64,000 bases of DNA from TMED109 sp002684605 (GCA_913046335.1 CAJWSU010000008.1:6224-70223); one strand, 5' to 3'; counted from the stretch's first letter, positions 18,333-27,057 are shown. Notes: a model not told the origin generated them from the letters alone. Translations and numbers: made by a program.

Positions 18333-19283
18333 TTAATTTAAGTAATGAATGCTCAAAACTATCATCACACTCACTGCTAAACCAGTCATCATTTTAAGAA
18401 AATCTTTTCCTACAATTGGTATAACAGATTTAATTTTATAATTATTTGCAGAAATACTAGCTATAGCAAATTCTCTTCCACACAATAAGCCTACAAAAAC
18501 CCAGGTTGTTGACATAGGAATATCATTATATTGCTTAAAATATAATAATACAAAAGCATAACATAAATCAATAATAGTAGCAGACCTCACATATGTAGTA
18601 GTACTTTTTTCTAAAACAATTTTTTGAATACGTCCGCCTTTTTCATAAAAAATCCATGCTAAAAAACTAGTAAAGACAATTGAGATGGCGACCATCCAAC
18701 TTATAGGAAGTGATCTAGGCAGATATACAGCTATATTTGCTAAATCATGACTAAGCCATGTATACCATAAAAAACCAGTTGTACACCATTGTGCTACCCT
18801 CCAATAACTTTCATGCCCTTTTTTAATAGGAGACCTTTTTTCATCAAGGAACCTTGCAATTACAAACCACATTATATAAGCGATGACTGCTGCAAGCCCA
18901 TAACCTAGTATACTTTTTACCAACATTTTTTCAAAAACTATACTTGAAGCAAATGCGCTCAAGACAAGGAATGTAGTAGAAACAGGTATTCCAAAGCGTG
19001 TTAAAAGAAGAAGAATAGCAGGGGCTGCCGCATGATACCATTGAATTTCTACATATGGAATTTTATTTAACCTTCCATAGGAAATGTCTCCTCCATTTAG
19101 TGACCATCCATACCATAATGTAAAAAGTAAAACTGAAGATGCTGCCGCCCATAAATAATACCATTTAAATCTTTGTGAATTGGATGCAATAAAAGTACCT
19201 AGCGTCTGAACCGAATCATTTGCTACTACGGAATAAGCAGCTAGCAGGAATCCAATAATGGCATATAGTAAACTTATTTCCAT
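18333..19283 (-). CDS. PHO4-type inorganic phosphate transporter
   Basis: 316 residues with about nine transmembrane helices. The N-terminal signature ANDSVQTLGTFIASN (residues 21-35) and the second-half ND-type motif WLSHDLANIAVYLPR correspond to the duplicated 'GANDVAN' motifs of the PiT/PHO4 family, and FGIPVSTTFLVL and IPMSTTWVFVG are the matching 'PvSTTh' segments. It should be a cation-coupled phosphate (or similar anion) importer of the inner membrane. Its upstream neighbour, 36 bases away, is a small secreted protein, and both are probably transcribed from the palindrome region at 19656. The exact substrate is inferred from family only. Confidence 0.8.
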   Translation of the reverse strand: MEISLLYAIIGFLLAAYSVVANDSVQTLGTFIASNSQRFKWYYLWAAASSVLLFTLWYGWSLNGGDISYGRLNKIPYVEIQWYHAAAPAILLLLTRFGIPVSTTFLVLSAFASSIVFEKMLVKSILGYGLAAVIAYIMWFVIARFLDEKRSPIKKGHESYWRVAQWCTTGFLWYTWLSHDLANIAVYLPRSLPISWMVAISIVFTSFLAWIFYEKGGRIQKIVLEKSTTTYVRSATIIDLCYAFVLLYFKQYNDIPMSTTWVFVGLLCGREFAIASISANNYKIKSVIPIVGKDFLKMMTGLAVSVMIVLSIHYLN

Positions 19284-19319
19284 AAAATTATCCTTTGTTT
19301 GTTATAAAATTATTATTAA

Positions 19320-19607
19320 TTAAAATTTAAATTCTTGCTCAAAAAAGATTACTCCATCATCATCAGCATTCCAATCATTTAAATTTCTTCCTGTTTGTTT
19401 GTCCCACCCAAATTTAATAGTGCTTCCACTTTTTTGTTTATATTTACCGAATATCCTTAATTTACTTTTCTCATCTTCATCTAAATCGTAATAATATCTA
19501 TATCCGCCTGACCAACCTGGCAATGTACTAAAACCCTTCTTCTTTTTTTCCTGCCCCATAGACTGAAATGAGAACATAATTACTATTAAAATTAAAAAAT
19601 ACTTCAT
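19320..19607 (-). CDS. Small secreted protein of unknown function
   Basis: 95 residues: a signal peptide (MKYFLILIVIMFSFQSMGQ) followed by a short mature part of about 75 residues, rich in Lys, Asp, Gly and aromatic residues (GGYRYYYDLDEDEK, DDDGVIFFEQEFKF) and ending in Phe. The alternating pattern suggests a beta-rich periplasmic or outer-membrane-associated protein. I do not recognise the family. It precedes the PHO4-type transporter in the same direction and diverges from the ArsR regulator, so it is probably controlled by it. Confidence 0.65.
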   Translation of the reverse strand: MKYFLILIVIMFSFQSMGQEKKKKGFSTLPGWSGGYRYYYDLDEDEKSKLRIFGKYKQKSGSTIKFGWDKQTGRNLNDWNADDDGVIFFEQEFKF

Positions 19608-19655
19608 ATTGCAGTTTCCTTTATATTAGTTACTATATATTAATCTTAAAATAAC

Positions 19656-19699
19656 AATTCTATAATTCTATAATTATAGAATTATAGAATTATAGAATT
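19656..19699. repeat. 36-bp perfect palindrome built of 8-bp units; probable ArsR operator
   Basis: Bases 19656-19691 read identically on both strands: two copies of AATTCTAT on the left are mirrored by two copies of ATAGAATT on the right, and a third right-hand copy follows at 19692-19699. The 8-base periodicity gives several overlapping dyads. It lies 50 bases before the ArsR-type gene and 49 bases before the divergent small secreted protein gene, the normal place for an autoregulatory operator. Confidence 0.7.
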
Positions 19700-19749
19700 A
19701 ATTAATTAAAAATAACTAATTTGTCAACTATGTAGTTTAGAAAAAAAGC

Positions 19750-20073
19750 ATGAAAATATCTAACATTGTAAAGTCGTTTATAGCTCTTGGCCACGATACA
19801 AGATTAACCATATATAACCTTCTTGTAACTAAAGGAGAGTCAGGTATTCCAGCCGGAGAAATAGCAGCGGAATTAGGTATCCCAGGAGCAACTTTATCTT
19901 TTCATTTAACAAGCCTATCAGATGCAAAACTAATCGGATCTCGCCGCGAAGGCAGAACTGTTTATTATTTTGTTAAATATAAAAGAGTAAAAAAACTCAT
20001 AAAGTATCTCAAAGATCCTGTTACAGCAACTGCTCTTGAAGTAGAGACAACAAATGAGACAGAAGTAGAGTAA
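19750..20073 (+). CDS. ArsR/SmtB-family winged-helix regulator
   Basis: 107 residues with the ArsR fold: FIALGHDTRLTIYNLLV (helices 2-3), then the recognition helices AGEIAAELGIPGATLSFHLTSLSDAKLIGSRREGRTVYYFV (about residues 36-76), ending in the wing. The protein has no cysteine, so the classic ELCVCD-type thiol metal site of arsenite and cadmium sensors is absent; it may sense another ligand or act through its acidic C-terminal tail (EVETTNETEVE). A large palindrome lies just upstream and the divergent transporter gene is the probable target. The CYTH-like and chrA genes follow in the same direction. Confidence 0.88.
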   Translation: MKISNIVKSFIALGHDTRLTIYNLLVTKGESGIPAGEIAAELGIPGATLSFHLTSLSDAKLIGSRREGRTVYYFVKYKRVKKLIKYLKDPVTATALEVETTNETEVE

Positions 20074-20119
20074 TAACAGAACGTTTTGATAAAAAAAATT
20101 AATTATATTATAAATAAAT

Positions 20120-20749
20120 ATGCTTAAAAATAATAAAAAAGAATCTTGGGAGTGGCGGTGTTTTTATGAAAAGGAAAAATATAAAAACAATATTTTGCAT
20201 CAAATAGGTTTTAATTTACCAGAACCTAAAAATATTGAATATATGGATAAATATATAATTATACCGAAATTGTCCCATAATATAAAATTAAGAATGACAA
20301 AAGATACAAAATTAGAAGAGCTAAATATTAAAACAGTAATTAAAACTCAAAATAATATATTTAAATTTTCTAAAAAAACTAAGCTTAGCTTTCCTATTAT
20401 TGAAAATGATCTATTAAAATTAAAAAAATTAGAAATTTTAAATGAAACTAGTAAGATTAAATCTTTAGATTCTATTGAAGATATATTGCATATAGAAAAA
20501 AATAACTATTCATTTTTCTTGGTCAAAAAAAATATTATTAGATATAATATCAAAAAAGAAATATCGCAATATAGAAAAGATATAAGACTAGAATTTGCTG
20601 ATGTTTACATAAATAATATTTTACATAAAACTATTTCTTTAAAGTGCACATCCATTGATACAATAACAAAATTTTTAACAAAGTTAGACATGCTCCAATT
20701 GAAGAAAACAAATTATGTAAATTATATAAAAAGTTTGGAAACTATATAA
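20120..20749 (+). CDS. CYTH-like (triphosphate tunnel) protein, putative
   Basis: 209 residues, lysine- and isoleucine-rich. It begins with a charged WEWRCF strand, has a middle NIKLRMTKDTKLEELNIKTVI segment resembling the 'lKlR...ldiKtl' strands of CYTH domains, and ends with a strand-turn-strand LEFADVYINN...KTISLKCTS followed by a helix LTKLDMLQLKKTNYVNYIKSL, which resembles the CYTH end ('vE.a.v......iEs.d...l...L.l....sY'). CYTH proteins bind or hydrolyse triphosphates, including polyphosphate. The match is by pattern only and the N-terminal ExExK motif is degenerate. It lies between an ArsR regulator and chrA (1-base gap), near ppk1. Confidence 0.5.
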   Translation: MLKNNKKESWEWRCFYEKEKYKNNILHQIGFNLPEPKNIEYMDKYIIIPKLSHNIKLRMTKDTKLEELNIKTVIKTQNNIFKFSKKTKLSFPIIENDLLKLKKLEILNETSKIKSLDSIEDILHIEKNNYSFFLVKKNIIRYNIKKEISQYRKDIRLEFADVYINNILHKTISLKCTSIDTITKFLTKLDMLQLKKTNYVNYIKSLETI

Positions 20750-20750
20750 A

Positions 20751-21281
20751 ATGATTTCGTTTTGGGTTTTAGTAAAAGGCTTCAGTATTATTGGTGTCTC
20801 CGCATTCGGTGGCGGAGCGACTATGATAAAATTAATACAAGAAACATTTGTAGAGAAATATAATATAATTGATGCTGCTGAATTTGCTAGCATCTTAGGG
20901 GTAACATTTTTGTTTCCTGGCCTTACGGGGGTAAAATTAGCGGCAATTATCGGTTTTAAGTCTAGTGGTATATTGGGTGCCCTAACGGCAATTATAGCAC
21001 TAAACATTCCTGGAATACTATTAGCTTTAGCAGGCTACGCTTTTATATTAGCTAATAAAAATGCCTCTCTTGTTTCTAAAGCTGTTATGGCTATGGGGTT
21101 TGCCGCTATAGCAATGCTAGCTTCTGCGCTTGTGGATTTAATTCGTCCTAATATTTCAAGCGGGATATCTTGGATTGCAATCCTATTGACACTAATATTA
21201 TTTATTTTAGTCTCATTTTTTAATATTCCTGCAATACTAGCATTAATTATGTTTTTGATAAGTTTTGTGCTTTTTGTATAA
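20751..21281 (+). CDS. chrA: Chromate transporter (single CHR domain)
   Basis: 176 residues, about six membrane helices, forming one CHR domain: FSIIGVSAFGGGATMIKLIQE and the later FPGLTGVKLAAIIGFKSSGI are the family's 'FGGg...l..e' and 'PGP...la..iGy...G' motifs. Long ChrA proteins carry two such domains; short ones are usually encoded as adjacent pairs. Here only one domain is visible and the next gene is convergent, so it must work as a homodimer or have a partner elsewhere. Family members export chromate, but many natural members may move other anions. It directly follows the CYTH-like gene. Confidence 0.85.
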   Translation: MISFWVLVKGFSIIGVSAFGGGATMIKLIQETFVEKYNIIDAAEFASILGVTFLFPGLTGVKLAAIIGFKSSGILGALTAIIALNIPGILLALAGYAFILANKNASLVSKAVMAMGFAAIAMLASALVDLIRPNISSGISWIAILLTLILFILVSFFNIPAILALIMFLISFVLFV

Positions 21282-21292
21282 AATCAAGATAA

Positions 21293-22654
21293 CTAATTTT
21301 TATTCAATAAACCTTTTGTACCTTTATGTATTATTAATAATCCGGGAACGGCTAAAACCGTAGTTATTACAAAGAATATCACCCATTTAATATTACCATC
21401 TAAGCCTTCTACTAAGTTAATATTCATAAATGGATTTAGGAATATAATTAGCCAATCCCAATTAATACCTTCTACCATCCATCCTGCTGGAGCTGATAGC
21501 TGTGTTCGAGATAAAGCCATAAAAGATGTTAAAAGAGCAAATTGTGTAGCAATGTATCGGGAATCAACCAACTTAGACAAGTAGGCAAGAAATGCTGCAG
21601 TACCTATTCCTCCTGCTAAATTTTCAATTGATATTGTAAGCATTAAAAAGTTTGTATTAACACCGACAATTCCTTGAAAAGCAAAAAATAGATTTGAAAA
21701 CATTTGAAGGAATCCTCCAACAAATAAAACAGAAATTATGTTATATTTTGCAACTAATAGACCTCCTAGGAATAATCCTATTAAAGTTGCTGCTAAGCCT
21801 ATTACTTTAACAATATTAGCAATTTGAATTTTTGAAAAACCAATATCTAGTAAAAAAGGCGTGGTCATATTTCCAGCTAAAGCATCACCTAATTTATAAA
21901 TTGCTATAAATATTAATATCCATACCCATGATTGCCTTTGTGAAAACTCTATAAAAGGGTCTAAAACTGCTTTTTTAATCCATTGTAAAAAGTTAGGGAT
22001 ACTGGCTACATTTCTATCACTATTATCAATCACACTATTATTAGGCAAAAATATTAAAATTATTGGGCCTATCAAAAAGCATAGGGACATGATTTTAAAA
22101 GCTACATGCCATGATAAAAATTCTGCTAAATATAATGCTCCAGCTCCAGCTACTATTAGAGCTATTCTATAGCCCAAAACGTATGTTGCTATTCCAGCTG
22201 CTAAATCTTTATCGGGATGAAGCTCTATTCTATAGGCATCTAGTGCTATATCTTGAGTGGCAGAAATAAAAGCTGCGCTACAAACAAGAACTGCAAGCAT
22301 ATACAGGTCTTTCATAGGGTCTATAGTTGAAATTATAAAAAATAAAATAAAAAGAATTATCTGAGTAAGTAATAACCAACTTCTTCTTTTTCCTACTAAA
22401 TTATTTAGAAAAGGAATTTTTATAGTATCGATTAGAGGAGACCATAAAAATTTTAAAGCATACGGGGTTCCAGCTAAAGCAAAAAGCCCAATAGAAGTTA
22501 AGCTTAAACCAGAATCCATTAAGCGGGCAGACATTGTTGCACCAATTAATGGCAAAGGAAGGCCTGCACAAAACCCTAATGGAATAAATGCTAAAATATT
22601 ATATTTGTTATATGGTCCTAATTTAGATAGAACTGTTTTATATATGTAATTCAT
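21293..22654 (-). CDS. ampG: AmpG-like MFS permease
   Basis: 453 residues with about 12 transmembrane helices. GFCAGLPLPLIGATMSARLMDSGLS near the start (about residues 27-51) and ATQDIALDAYRIEL (about residues 132-145) are diagnostic of AmpG and its relatives, which import GlcNAc-anhydroMurNAc peptides for cell-wall recycling. GTPYALKFLWSPLID is also typical. The last helix is followed by a short basic tail. Family members of similar sequence may transport other compounds, so the substrate is inferred. The gene stands alone, convergent with chrA and divergent from the TRAP binding protein. Confidence 0.85.
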   Translation of the reverse strand: MNYIYKTVLSKLGPYNKYNILAFIPLGFCAGLPLPLIGATMSARLMDSGLSLTSIGLFALAGTPYALKFLWSPLIDTIKIPFLNNLVGKRRSWLLLTQIILFILFFIISTIDPMKDLYMLAVLVCSAAFISATQDIALDAYRIELHPDKDLAAGIATYVLGYRIALIVAGAGALYLAEFLSWHVAFKIMSLCFLIGPIILIFLPNNSVIDNSDRNVASIPNFLQWIKKAVLDPFIEFSQRQSWVWILIFIAIYKLGDALAGNMTTPFLLDIGFSKIQIANIVKVIGLAATLIGLFLGGLLVAKYNIISVLFVGGFLQMFSNLFFAFQGIVGVNTNFLMLTISIENLAGGIGTAAFLAYLSKLVDSRYIATQFALLTSFMALSRTQLSAPAGWMVEGINWDWLIIFLNPFMNINLVEGLDGNIKWVIFFVITTVLAVPGLLIIHKGTKGLLNKN

Positions 22655-22740
22655 AAACTATACTTTATATAAATAGACTTTAATTAAAAGTTTATATATT
22701 TAAATATGGTTTTAAATCTTAGCTTCGAAAAGGGAAATTT

Positions 22741-23805
22741 ATGAGAAAATTATTATTAATAGCATTAATGCTTACAACAGGATTATTGGTTGGCTGTGGA
22801 CAAAAAGAAGAAACAGGGGCAGCAGTTGAAAAAGTTAAAAAAGTTAAATGGAAAATGGCAAGTACTTTTCCAGGATCTTTAGTACAAATTGGAACGCTAG
22901 GTGTTCGTTTACAAAATGAAGTGTCAAAAATATCTGGTGGAAATGTTACTATAAAGTTTTTTGAACCTGGCGCTCTTGTTCCAGCATTAGAAATTTTTGA
23001 TGCAGTATCAACTGGTGGCGTAGATGCTGGTTGGGGAACCCCAGGCTACTGGGCAGGTAAAGTTCCAGCTCTACAACTTTTTTCTTCCGTACCATTTGGC
23101 CCACCATCTAATGAATATATGTCATGGGTGTTTTTTGGTGGAGGCAAAGAGTTTTATGAAGAGCTTTACGCAAGACATAATATAAAAGGCATGCTTTGTG
23201 GAATCATTCCTCCAGAAGCCTCTGGGTGGTTTAAGGAAGAAATTAAAGGGCCAGAAGATTTAAAAGGTTTGAAAATGCGCTTTTTTGGTCTAGGCGCTAA
23301 AGTAATGGAAAAGGTGGGTGTATCTACTCAGCTTTTATCAGCCGGCGATATTTATCCAGCATTAGAGCTTGGGGCTATAGATTCTACTGAATTCTCAATG
23401 CCTGCTATTGATCTTGAATTAGGTTTTTACCAAGTTGCAAAGCATTATTATTTTCCAGGTTGGCATCAACAATCAACATTTATGGAGCTTATGATAAATC
23501 TTGATAAATGGAATGCACTATCAGAAACACAACAAGCTCAAATTGAAGCTGCATGTGGAGATAATTTTCGCCATGCTATAGCTGAAGGAGAAGGTATTCA
23601 AGGGCCAGCCCTTAAAACTTTACAAGAAAAAGGCGTAACATTGCACACTTGGTCACCAGAAATGTTGGCTGTTTTCCAAAAGGGATGGGATGAAGTAGCT
23701 GCTGAACTAGTTGAATCTGACGAAGATTTTGCGAAAGTCTGGGCATCCCTAAAGGACTTTAGGGCAAACTATAAAGACTGGAAAGAGCTTGGTTATATTA
23801 AGTAA
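22741..23805 (+). CDS. TRAP transporter substrate-binding lipoprotein, DctP family
   Basis: 354 residues: a lipoprotein signal (LLVGCG, Cys about residue 19) followed by a DctP domain. WKMASTFPGSLVQIGTLGVRL is the usual first strand and ligand-cavity region, LKGLKMRFFGLGAKVMEKVGV is the 'dlkGlkiRv....g.e.l..lGa' motif with the carboxylate-binding Arg, and LELGAIDSTEFSMPAIDLELGFYQVAKHYYFPGWHQQ resembles the TakP/keto-acid type. It should deliver an organic acid to a TRAP permease, but no DctQ or DctM gene is beside it. AAAAGGG precedes the start, and a good terminator follows at 23826, so it is a single-gene unit. Confidence 0.9.
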   Translation: MRKLLLIALMLTTGLLVGCGQKEETGAAVEKVKKVKWKMASTFPGSLVQIGTLGVRLQNEVSKISGGNVTIKFFEPGALVPALEIFDAVSTGGVDAGWGTPGYWAGKVPALQLFSSVPFGPPSNEYMSWVFFGGGKEFYEELYARHNIKGMLCGIIPPEASGWFKEEIKGPEDLKGLKMRFFGLGAKVMEKVGVSTQLLSAGDIYPALELGAIDSTEFSMPAIDLELGFYQVAKHYYFPGWHQQSTFMELMINLDKWNALSETQQAQIEAACGDNFRHAIAEGEGIQGPALKTLQEKGVTLHTWSPEMLAVFQKGWDEVAAELVESDEDFAKVWASLKDFRANYKDWKELGYIK

Positions 23806-23825
23806 TCAATAAGTTTTTAATTTAT

Positions 23826-23855
23826 GCAGGGCTTAAAGTATAAGCCCTGCTTTAT
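23826..23855 (+). terminator. Rho-independent terminator of the TRAP binding-protein gene
   Basis: GCAGGGCTTA (23826-23835) and TAAGCCCTGC (23841-23850) form a perfect 10-bp stem with a 5-base loop, followed by TTTATTCTTT. It starts 21 bases after the stop. The stem also covers the last codons of the convergent PfkB gene, so it may act in both directions, although the minus-side tract is not T-rich. Confidence 0.85.
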
Positions 23856-24834
23856 TCTTTATATATTGTTTTAAGTTATTTTCTGGTCTGCCACCATAAT
23901 GCGAAATAATCTCAGCAGAGCAAGCGGCCCCCATAACTCCCGCCTTCATTACATCTAAGTTCTTAGATAAACCTGCTAAAAAACCGGCCGCAAAAAAATC
24001 TCCAGCTCCTGTCGTATCTATTACTTTTGTAGAAAATGCCTCAATTTTATGAATAGCTTTCTGCTCTATAATTGCAGCCCCTTTGTCTCCTTGTGTCACT
24101 ACTCCTATAGCTACATCTTCTTTAAGTAGTTTATATGCATCCTCTAATATATCCGCCTCATATAAAGACTTTATCTCTCCTTCATTACTAAATAAAATAT
24201 CTACATTATTTTTTACAAAATCTTTCATATTTTCTCTGTGCCTTTCTACACAGAAAGCATCAGATAATGTAAATGCAACTTTCGCATTATGCATTCTCGC
24301 ATATTCGGCTGCTTTTTGAAATGCCTCTTGGGCCTCTTCAGGATCAAATAAATACCCTTCTAAGTAAACAATTTTTGAAGATGCTATTTGCTCTTCATTA
24401 ATATCTTCAAGTGTTAATTTGCTAGAAGATCCCAAAAATGTTGCCATAGTTCTCTCTGCATCGGAAGTTACTAAGATTAAACATCTTGCTGAAGGTTCTC
24501 CAGTATCTAAGGGCCTAGTTGTAAAGTCAATGTCGGAATTTGCTAAATCTGCATGAAAAATATTTCCAAGTTCGTCATTTGATCTTTTTCCTATAAATGC
24601 GCTTTTACATCCCAACTGAGAGATGCCAAATATAGTATTTGCTGCTGACCCACCTGACATTTGAACTTTATTTTCCATCGATGCATAAATATTCTTTGAT
24701 ATTGTCTCATCGACTAATGTCATAGACCCTTTATTAAGATTATGGTTTGATAAAAATGTATCATCAGCATTTGCAATCACGTCTATTATTGCATTTCCTA
24801 TGCCTAAAACATCAATTTTTTTTTCTACAGACAT
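23833..24834 (-). CDS. PfkB-family kinase, adenosine kinase-like
   Basis: 333 residues of ribokinase fold. GIGNAIIDVIANADDTFL is the usual adenosine-kinase start, SGGSAANTIFGISQLG (about residues 57-72) is PfkB signature 1, and DTTGAGDFFAAGFLAGL (about residues 272-288) is signature 2 with the catalytic Asp. The family phosphorylates a nucleoside or sugar with ATP in the cytoplasm; the alphaproteobacterial members of this type are annotated adenosine kinase, but the substrate is not proven here. It diverges from the amidase gene across 88 bases. Confidence 0.88.
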   Translation of the reverse strand: MSVEKKIDVLGIGNAIIDVIANADDTFLSNHNLNKGSMTLVDETISKNIYASMENKVQMSGGSAANTIFGISQLGCKSAFIGKRSNDELGNIFHADLANSDIDFTTRPLDTGEPSARCLILVTSDAERTMATFLGSSSKLTLEDINEEQIASSKIVYLEGYLFDPEEAQEAFQKAAEYARMHNAKVAFTLSDAFCVERHRENMKDFVKNNVDILFSNEGEIKSLYEADILEDAYKLLKEDVAIGVVTQGDKGAAIIEQKAIHKIEAFSTKVIDTTGAGDFFAAGFLAGLSKNLDVMKAGVMGAACSAEIISHYGGRPENNLKQYIKNKAGLIL

Positions 24835-24922
24835 TATAATTCCTTTTTAATTTTATAATTACTAAAGTATATTTATTGTTATATAGGAGATGCCATATTT
24901 GTAATAAAAAAGGAATTTTTAA

Positions 24923-26341
24923 ATGACTTCATCAGATAATGATTTATGGAAAAAAAGTGCGACTGATGTTGTATCTTTATTAAAAAATAATGAAATTTCT
25001 CCTGAGGATGCTCTCAACAGTAACCTAAAAAGAATAGAAGAAACACATAATAGTATTAATGCTGTCATTACTATATGTGAAGATAGGGCTCGAAAGCAGA
25101 TTAAAAATCTTAATGCTGTAAATAAAGATCATCCTGGTTATTTACATGGCTTACCAGTAGTAATTAAAGATTTAACTAATGTTAAAGATGTGAGAACTAC
25201 ATATGGCTCACAAATATACAAAAAAAATATTCCTGAGAGCTCTGATTTTCTAGTTGAAAGAATAGAACAAATGGGAGGAATAATAATAGGTAAAACTAAT
25301 ACCCCTGAATTTGGAGCAGGATCACAAACTTTTAATAAAGTATTTGGCGCTACTCCTAACCCATGGAATTTAGATTATACTGCAGGTGGCTCTTCTGGTG
25401 GAACAGCCTCGGCTCTAGCTTCTGGTGCTGCTTGGCTTGGAACAGGCTCTGATCTCGGGGGGTCTTTAAGAAACCCTGCTAGTTTTTGTGGTGTTGTAGG
25501 ATTAAGGCCTACAGCAGGAACTATTGCGCATGGGCCACAGAATCTTCCTTTTAATGGGCTCTCTGTAGATGGCCCTATGGCTAGAACTGTAGAAGATATT
25601 GCTTTGTTTTTGGATACAATGTCTGGTTTAGATTCGAGAGACCCTCTCTCAGTAAGCGCCCCTCAAGGATCTTATCAGAAGGCTTTAAACGAAAATGTGC
25701 CTAAATTAAATATTGGAATAAGTGATGACTATGGTTTTCTTGCGTGCGCTCCCGAGGTTCGTGAAGCGATTAATAAGGCAGAAAAGTTTTTACTAGATAT
25801 GGGGCACAATGTAGAAAGGGTTTGTCCAGATTTATCAAACGCAGAAGAGACATTTCAGATTTTAAGAGCTCATATGCTAGCAACAGATAAAAGAGAATTG
25901 TACTCTTTGCATAAAAATATTATGAAAGAAGACTTAAGGCTTAATATAGAAAAAGGACTTGCTTTAACAGAAGAACAAATCAGTAAAGCTCAATTATCAA
26001 GGGGAGCGCTAGTAAAAAACACTAATGACTTTTTTGAAAAGTATGACCTTTTTATTTCTCCCGCCTCAATGGTTTCTCCTTTCAGTATAGAAGAGCATTG
26101 GCCTAAAAAAGTTGAAAATACTAGCTTTGATAACTATGTAAGTTGGCTGATGACTGCTGCTGCTATATCCCTAACTGGGTGTCCTTCTTTAGCTGTACCC
26201 TGTGTAAAAACAGAGAAGAATTTACCTATTGGCATTCAAATTGTCGCGAAAAGGCGAAATGAGTCCTTACTTGTAAGCTTTGGCAATGCATTTCAAAAAC
26301 ACACAAATAATTACAGTATTACCCCTATAGAACCGGGCTAG
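24923..26341 (+). CDS. Amidase-signature family hydrolase
   Basis: 472 residues with the full amidase-signature catalytic triad Ser-cisSer-Lys: Lys in LPVVIKDLTNVKDV (about residue 79), the cis-Ser in TAGGSSGGTASALASG (about residues 153-168) and the nucleophile in TGSDLGGSLRNPASF. The end (FGNAFQKHTNNYSITP) is normal. It is not GatA by length and context, as no gatB or gatC is adjacent. It should hydrolyse an amide of unknown substrate. AAAAAGGAATTTTTAA precedes the ATG. The next gene follows after 5 bases in the same direction. Confidence 0.92.
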   Translation: MTSSDNDLWKKSATDVVSLLKNNEISPEDALNSNLKRIEETHNSINAVITICEDRARKQIKNLNAVNKDHPGYLHGLPVVIKDLTNVKDVRTTYGSQIYKKNIPESSDFLVERIEQMGGIIIGKTNTPEFGAGSQTFNKVFGATPNPWNLDYTAGGSSGGTASALASGAAWLGTGSDLGGSLRNPASFCGVVGLRPTAGTIAHGPQNLPFNGLSVDGPMARTVEDIALFLDTMSGLDSRDPLSVSAPQGSYQKALNENVPKLNIGISDDYGFLACAPEVREAINKAEKFLLDMGHNVERVCPDLSNAEETFQILRAHMLATDKRELYSLHKNIMKEDLRLNIEKGLALTEEQISKAQLSRGALVKNTNDFFEKYDLFISPASMVSPFSIEEHWPKKVENTSFDNYVSWLMTAAAISLTGCPSLAVPCVKTEKNLPIGIQIVAKRRNESLLVSFGNAFQKHTNNYSITPIEPG

Positions 26342-26346
26342 TTATT

Positions 26347-27057
26347 TTGAAAAAATCAAAAAGTCAGTATTATATAATCTATATACTTCTTTTATCATTA
26401 AAAAATTTGTTTGAGCCTAAAGTTTTTAAATGGGTTCTTTATACTACTATAGTAACACTCATAGTGCTCGCCTCTCTAACTTTTTCTATAGTCTACTATG
26501 TTAAAGATTGGCTTGACACAGGAATTCCTTTTTTAGGTGATTTTTTACTTTATGGGGCTACTCTTGCTGCTTTATGGGGGTCGACTATCTTGTTTGTTCC
26601 TATTTCAACAATTATATTTGCCCTCTTTCAAGATAAAATTATGGGGCAGATTGAAAGAAAGTATTATCCTGAAATAAGCCAAGAGGAAAATATAAAAATT
26701 GCAACAATGGTTTTTGCCGGCATTAAACTTCTAGGCTGGTCACTGCTAATAAATATTATTATATTTCCAGTTGCTATATTTTGGGGAAGCTCATTATTCT
26801 GGATTCCTGCAAATATTTTAATAACAGGCTATTTAATTTCTAAAGAGTATACAGAGGCAATTGGGCTAAGGAAAATGACTTTTGTACAAACAAAAGAAGT
26901 AAGAAATAATTTATTCTGGCCTTGTTGGTTTTTTGGAACACTAGGTGCTTTGTTATTCTTTATACCTTTGATAAATTTATTTGCCGCACCTTTCATTACA
27001 ATACTTATGCTACATACTTTAAATTTAAAAGGTTTTAATGGTCCAATTGCAGATTAA
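26347..27057 (+). CDS. EI24-domain membrane protein (CysZ-like)
   Basis: 236 residues with about four to six hydrophobic segments in the EI24/CysZ pattern: LKNLFEPKVFKWVLYTTIVTLIVLASLTFSIV (split here by family spacing), WIPANILITGYLISKEYTEAIGLRKM and WPCWFFGTLGALLFFIPLINLFAAPFITIL, the last being the typical C-terminal 'G.......iPl.n....p........' stretch. CysZ moves sulfate; alphaproteobacterial EI24 proteins are mostly uncharacterised. It starts at TTG (26347), 5 bases after the amidase stop; no better start is visible. No cys gene is nearby, so a sulfate role is not supported by context. Confidence 0.82.
   Translation: MKKSKSQYYIIYILLLSLKNLFEPKVFKWVLYTTIVTLIVLASLTFSIVYYVKDWLDTGIPFLGDFLLYGATLAALWGSTILFVPISTIIFALFQDKIMGQIERKYYPEISQEENIKIATMVFAGIKLLGWSLLINIIIFPVAIFWGSSLFWIPANILITGYLISKEYTEAIGLRKMTFVQTKEVRNNLFWPCWFFGTLGALLFFIPLINLFAAPFITILMLHTLNLKGFNGPIAD

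Noticed and set aside
19656..19699. Tandem repeats that might be a small CRISPR or minisatellite
   Set aside because: Units are only 8 bases with no spacers, and form a mirrored operator-like palindrome next to a regulator gene.
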